This document shows, piece after piece, positions 6,325-6,668 of a stretch of DNA of 6,668 bases. The notes beneath the pieces were generated by a model. The model was not told the DNA's origin. It searched no databases and saw only the letters and a list, made by a program, of their open reading frames with translations. Within the stretch, counting starts at the first letter, position 1, and each line of letters starts with the position of its first letter. The DNA is from an uncultured Eubacterium sp. (GTDB lineage: Bacteria; Bacillota_A; Clostridia; Lachnospirales; Lachnospiraceae), in contig CAQBGY010000115.1 in assembly GCA_948759685.1 (NCBI GenBank), forward strand, positions 1 to 6,668, written 5' to 3'. A program made the translations under genes and the position numbers.

Positions 6325-6357
6325 ATGTGCCGGAGACAACATCCGGCACATCTTTTT
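6325..6357 (+). terminator. Intrinsic terminator-like hairpin after the ParB gene
   Basis: ATGTGCCGG (6325-6333), a nine-base loop, CCGGCACAT (6343-6351), then C and five T (6353-6357). The stem is perfect over nine pairs with a G/C-rich core, and the short T run follows directly. It would end transcripts of the cluster that includes the ParB-like gene, perhaps only partly, since another plus-strand gene begins 82 bases later. Confidence 0.75.
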
Positions 6358-6438
6358 CACCGCCCCCCAAGAGAACAGAGGGCAGGGCCGGACGACCCCA
6401 CCCACACCGCCACCGTAAAACCTTTAAAATACCGATAT

Positions 6439-6668
6439 ATGAAGTATATAAGAACAGCCCCGAATGTGGAATATTCCACCGACAGGGATTTTTTTCTTGA
6501 GAATCAGATTGTCTGCATTGTAAGCAGGGAGGGCACGAAGTTTTGCAGTCTGATAGAGAACCGTTTGTTCATGCGTTCCGACAGCCGTCATATCAGCAAG
6601 CGGATGCAGATGCATATCATGTGTGAAATCCACGAGGACATCCGCCGCCTTCGCTATGGTGGCGAGCC
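6439..6668 (+). CDS. N-terminal part of an unrecognised protein (runs off the window)
   Basis: An open plus-strand frame of 76 codons with no stop before the right edge. It begins MKYIRTAPNVEYSTDRDFFL and continues with a Cys/Ile-rich strand-like segment (NQIVCIVSREGTKFC), then a basic, His/Met-rich helical stretch (DSRHISKRMQMHIMCEIHED) and RRLRYGGE. The leader ccgtaaaacctttaaaataccgatat is A/T-rich after a C-rich spacer, like the leaders of the upstream genes. Base composition resembles the ParB-like gene. I do not recognise the family. It lies 129 bases from the ParB stop codon, past the terminator-like hairpin, so it may have its own promoter or depend on read-through; no clear TAnnTTTG element was found in front of it. 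Confidence 0.72.
   Translation, partial: MKYIRTAPNVEYSTDRDFFLENQIVCIVSREGTKFCSLIENRLFMRSDSRHISKRMQMHIMCEIHEDIRRLRYGGE

Noticed and set aside
6079..6405. Minus-strand frame of 108 codons across the ParB end and the terminator
   Set aside because: Phe/Arg/Leu runs mirror the Lys/Glu/Ala tail on the plus strand, and it crosses the terminator hairpin.

Overview
The window looks like Bacteroidota DNA, most likely from a gut Bacteroides, Parabacteroides or Prevotella-type host. The reasons are the A/T-rich leaders without clear Shine-Dalgarno sequences before the starts, and a set of genes that resembles the accessory backbone of Bacteroidales conjugative elements. No integrase, relaxase, tra gene, attachment site or element end is visible, so the assignment to an integrative conjugative element is inference.

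Region 1 (1-1299) is a LytTR-type two-component pair. It holds the C-terminal part of a sensor histidine kinase, whose phosphoacceptor motif NPHF lies right at the window edge, and a complete response regulator with a REC domain and a LytTR DNA-binding domain. The two reading frames overlap by 20 bases, so they are almost certainly co-transcribed and translationally coupled.

Region 2 (1300-2354) has no convincing gene. Its first 800 bases are very A/T-rich, with two small AT-rich or perfect palindromes. Around 2140 the composition changes abruptly to a G/C-rich block with two consecutive long inverted repeats (2149-2204 and 2210-2266). This is the most striking non-coding structure in the window. 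It sits upstream of a run of plus-strand genes and may be a structured leader, a regulatory RNA or a DNA origin-type element.

Region 3 (2355-6309) is a same-strand cluster of four genes: a small polytopic membrane protein (97 aa), a 337-aa multidomain protein of unknown function, a 196-aa protein resembling a phage/plasmid family whose N-terminus reads ELSEEAKEKA, and a 644-aa ParB/Spo0J-type protein with an intact N-terminal nucleotide-binding domain, a cysteine cluster and a long charged C-terminus. Gaps of 31, 64 and 26 bases suggest one operon. A perfect GNRA-capped hairpin lies between the second and third genes. A terminator-like hairpin with a T run follows the ParB gene.

Region 4 (6310-6668) holds that terminator, a C-rich spacer, and the start of a further plus-strand gene that runs off the end.

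Taken together, the right part looks like the maintenance or accessory module of a conjugative element. The left part looks like cargo or chromosomal signalling genes placed next to it, and the A/T-rich gap is the probable seam. I see no clearly new system. The best candidates for new biology are the structured block at 2140-2266 and the uncharacterised proteins encoded with the ParB-like gene.
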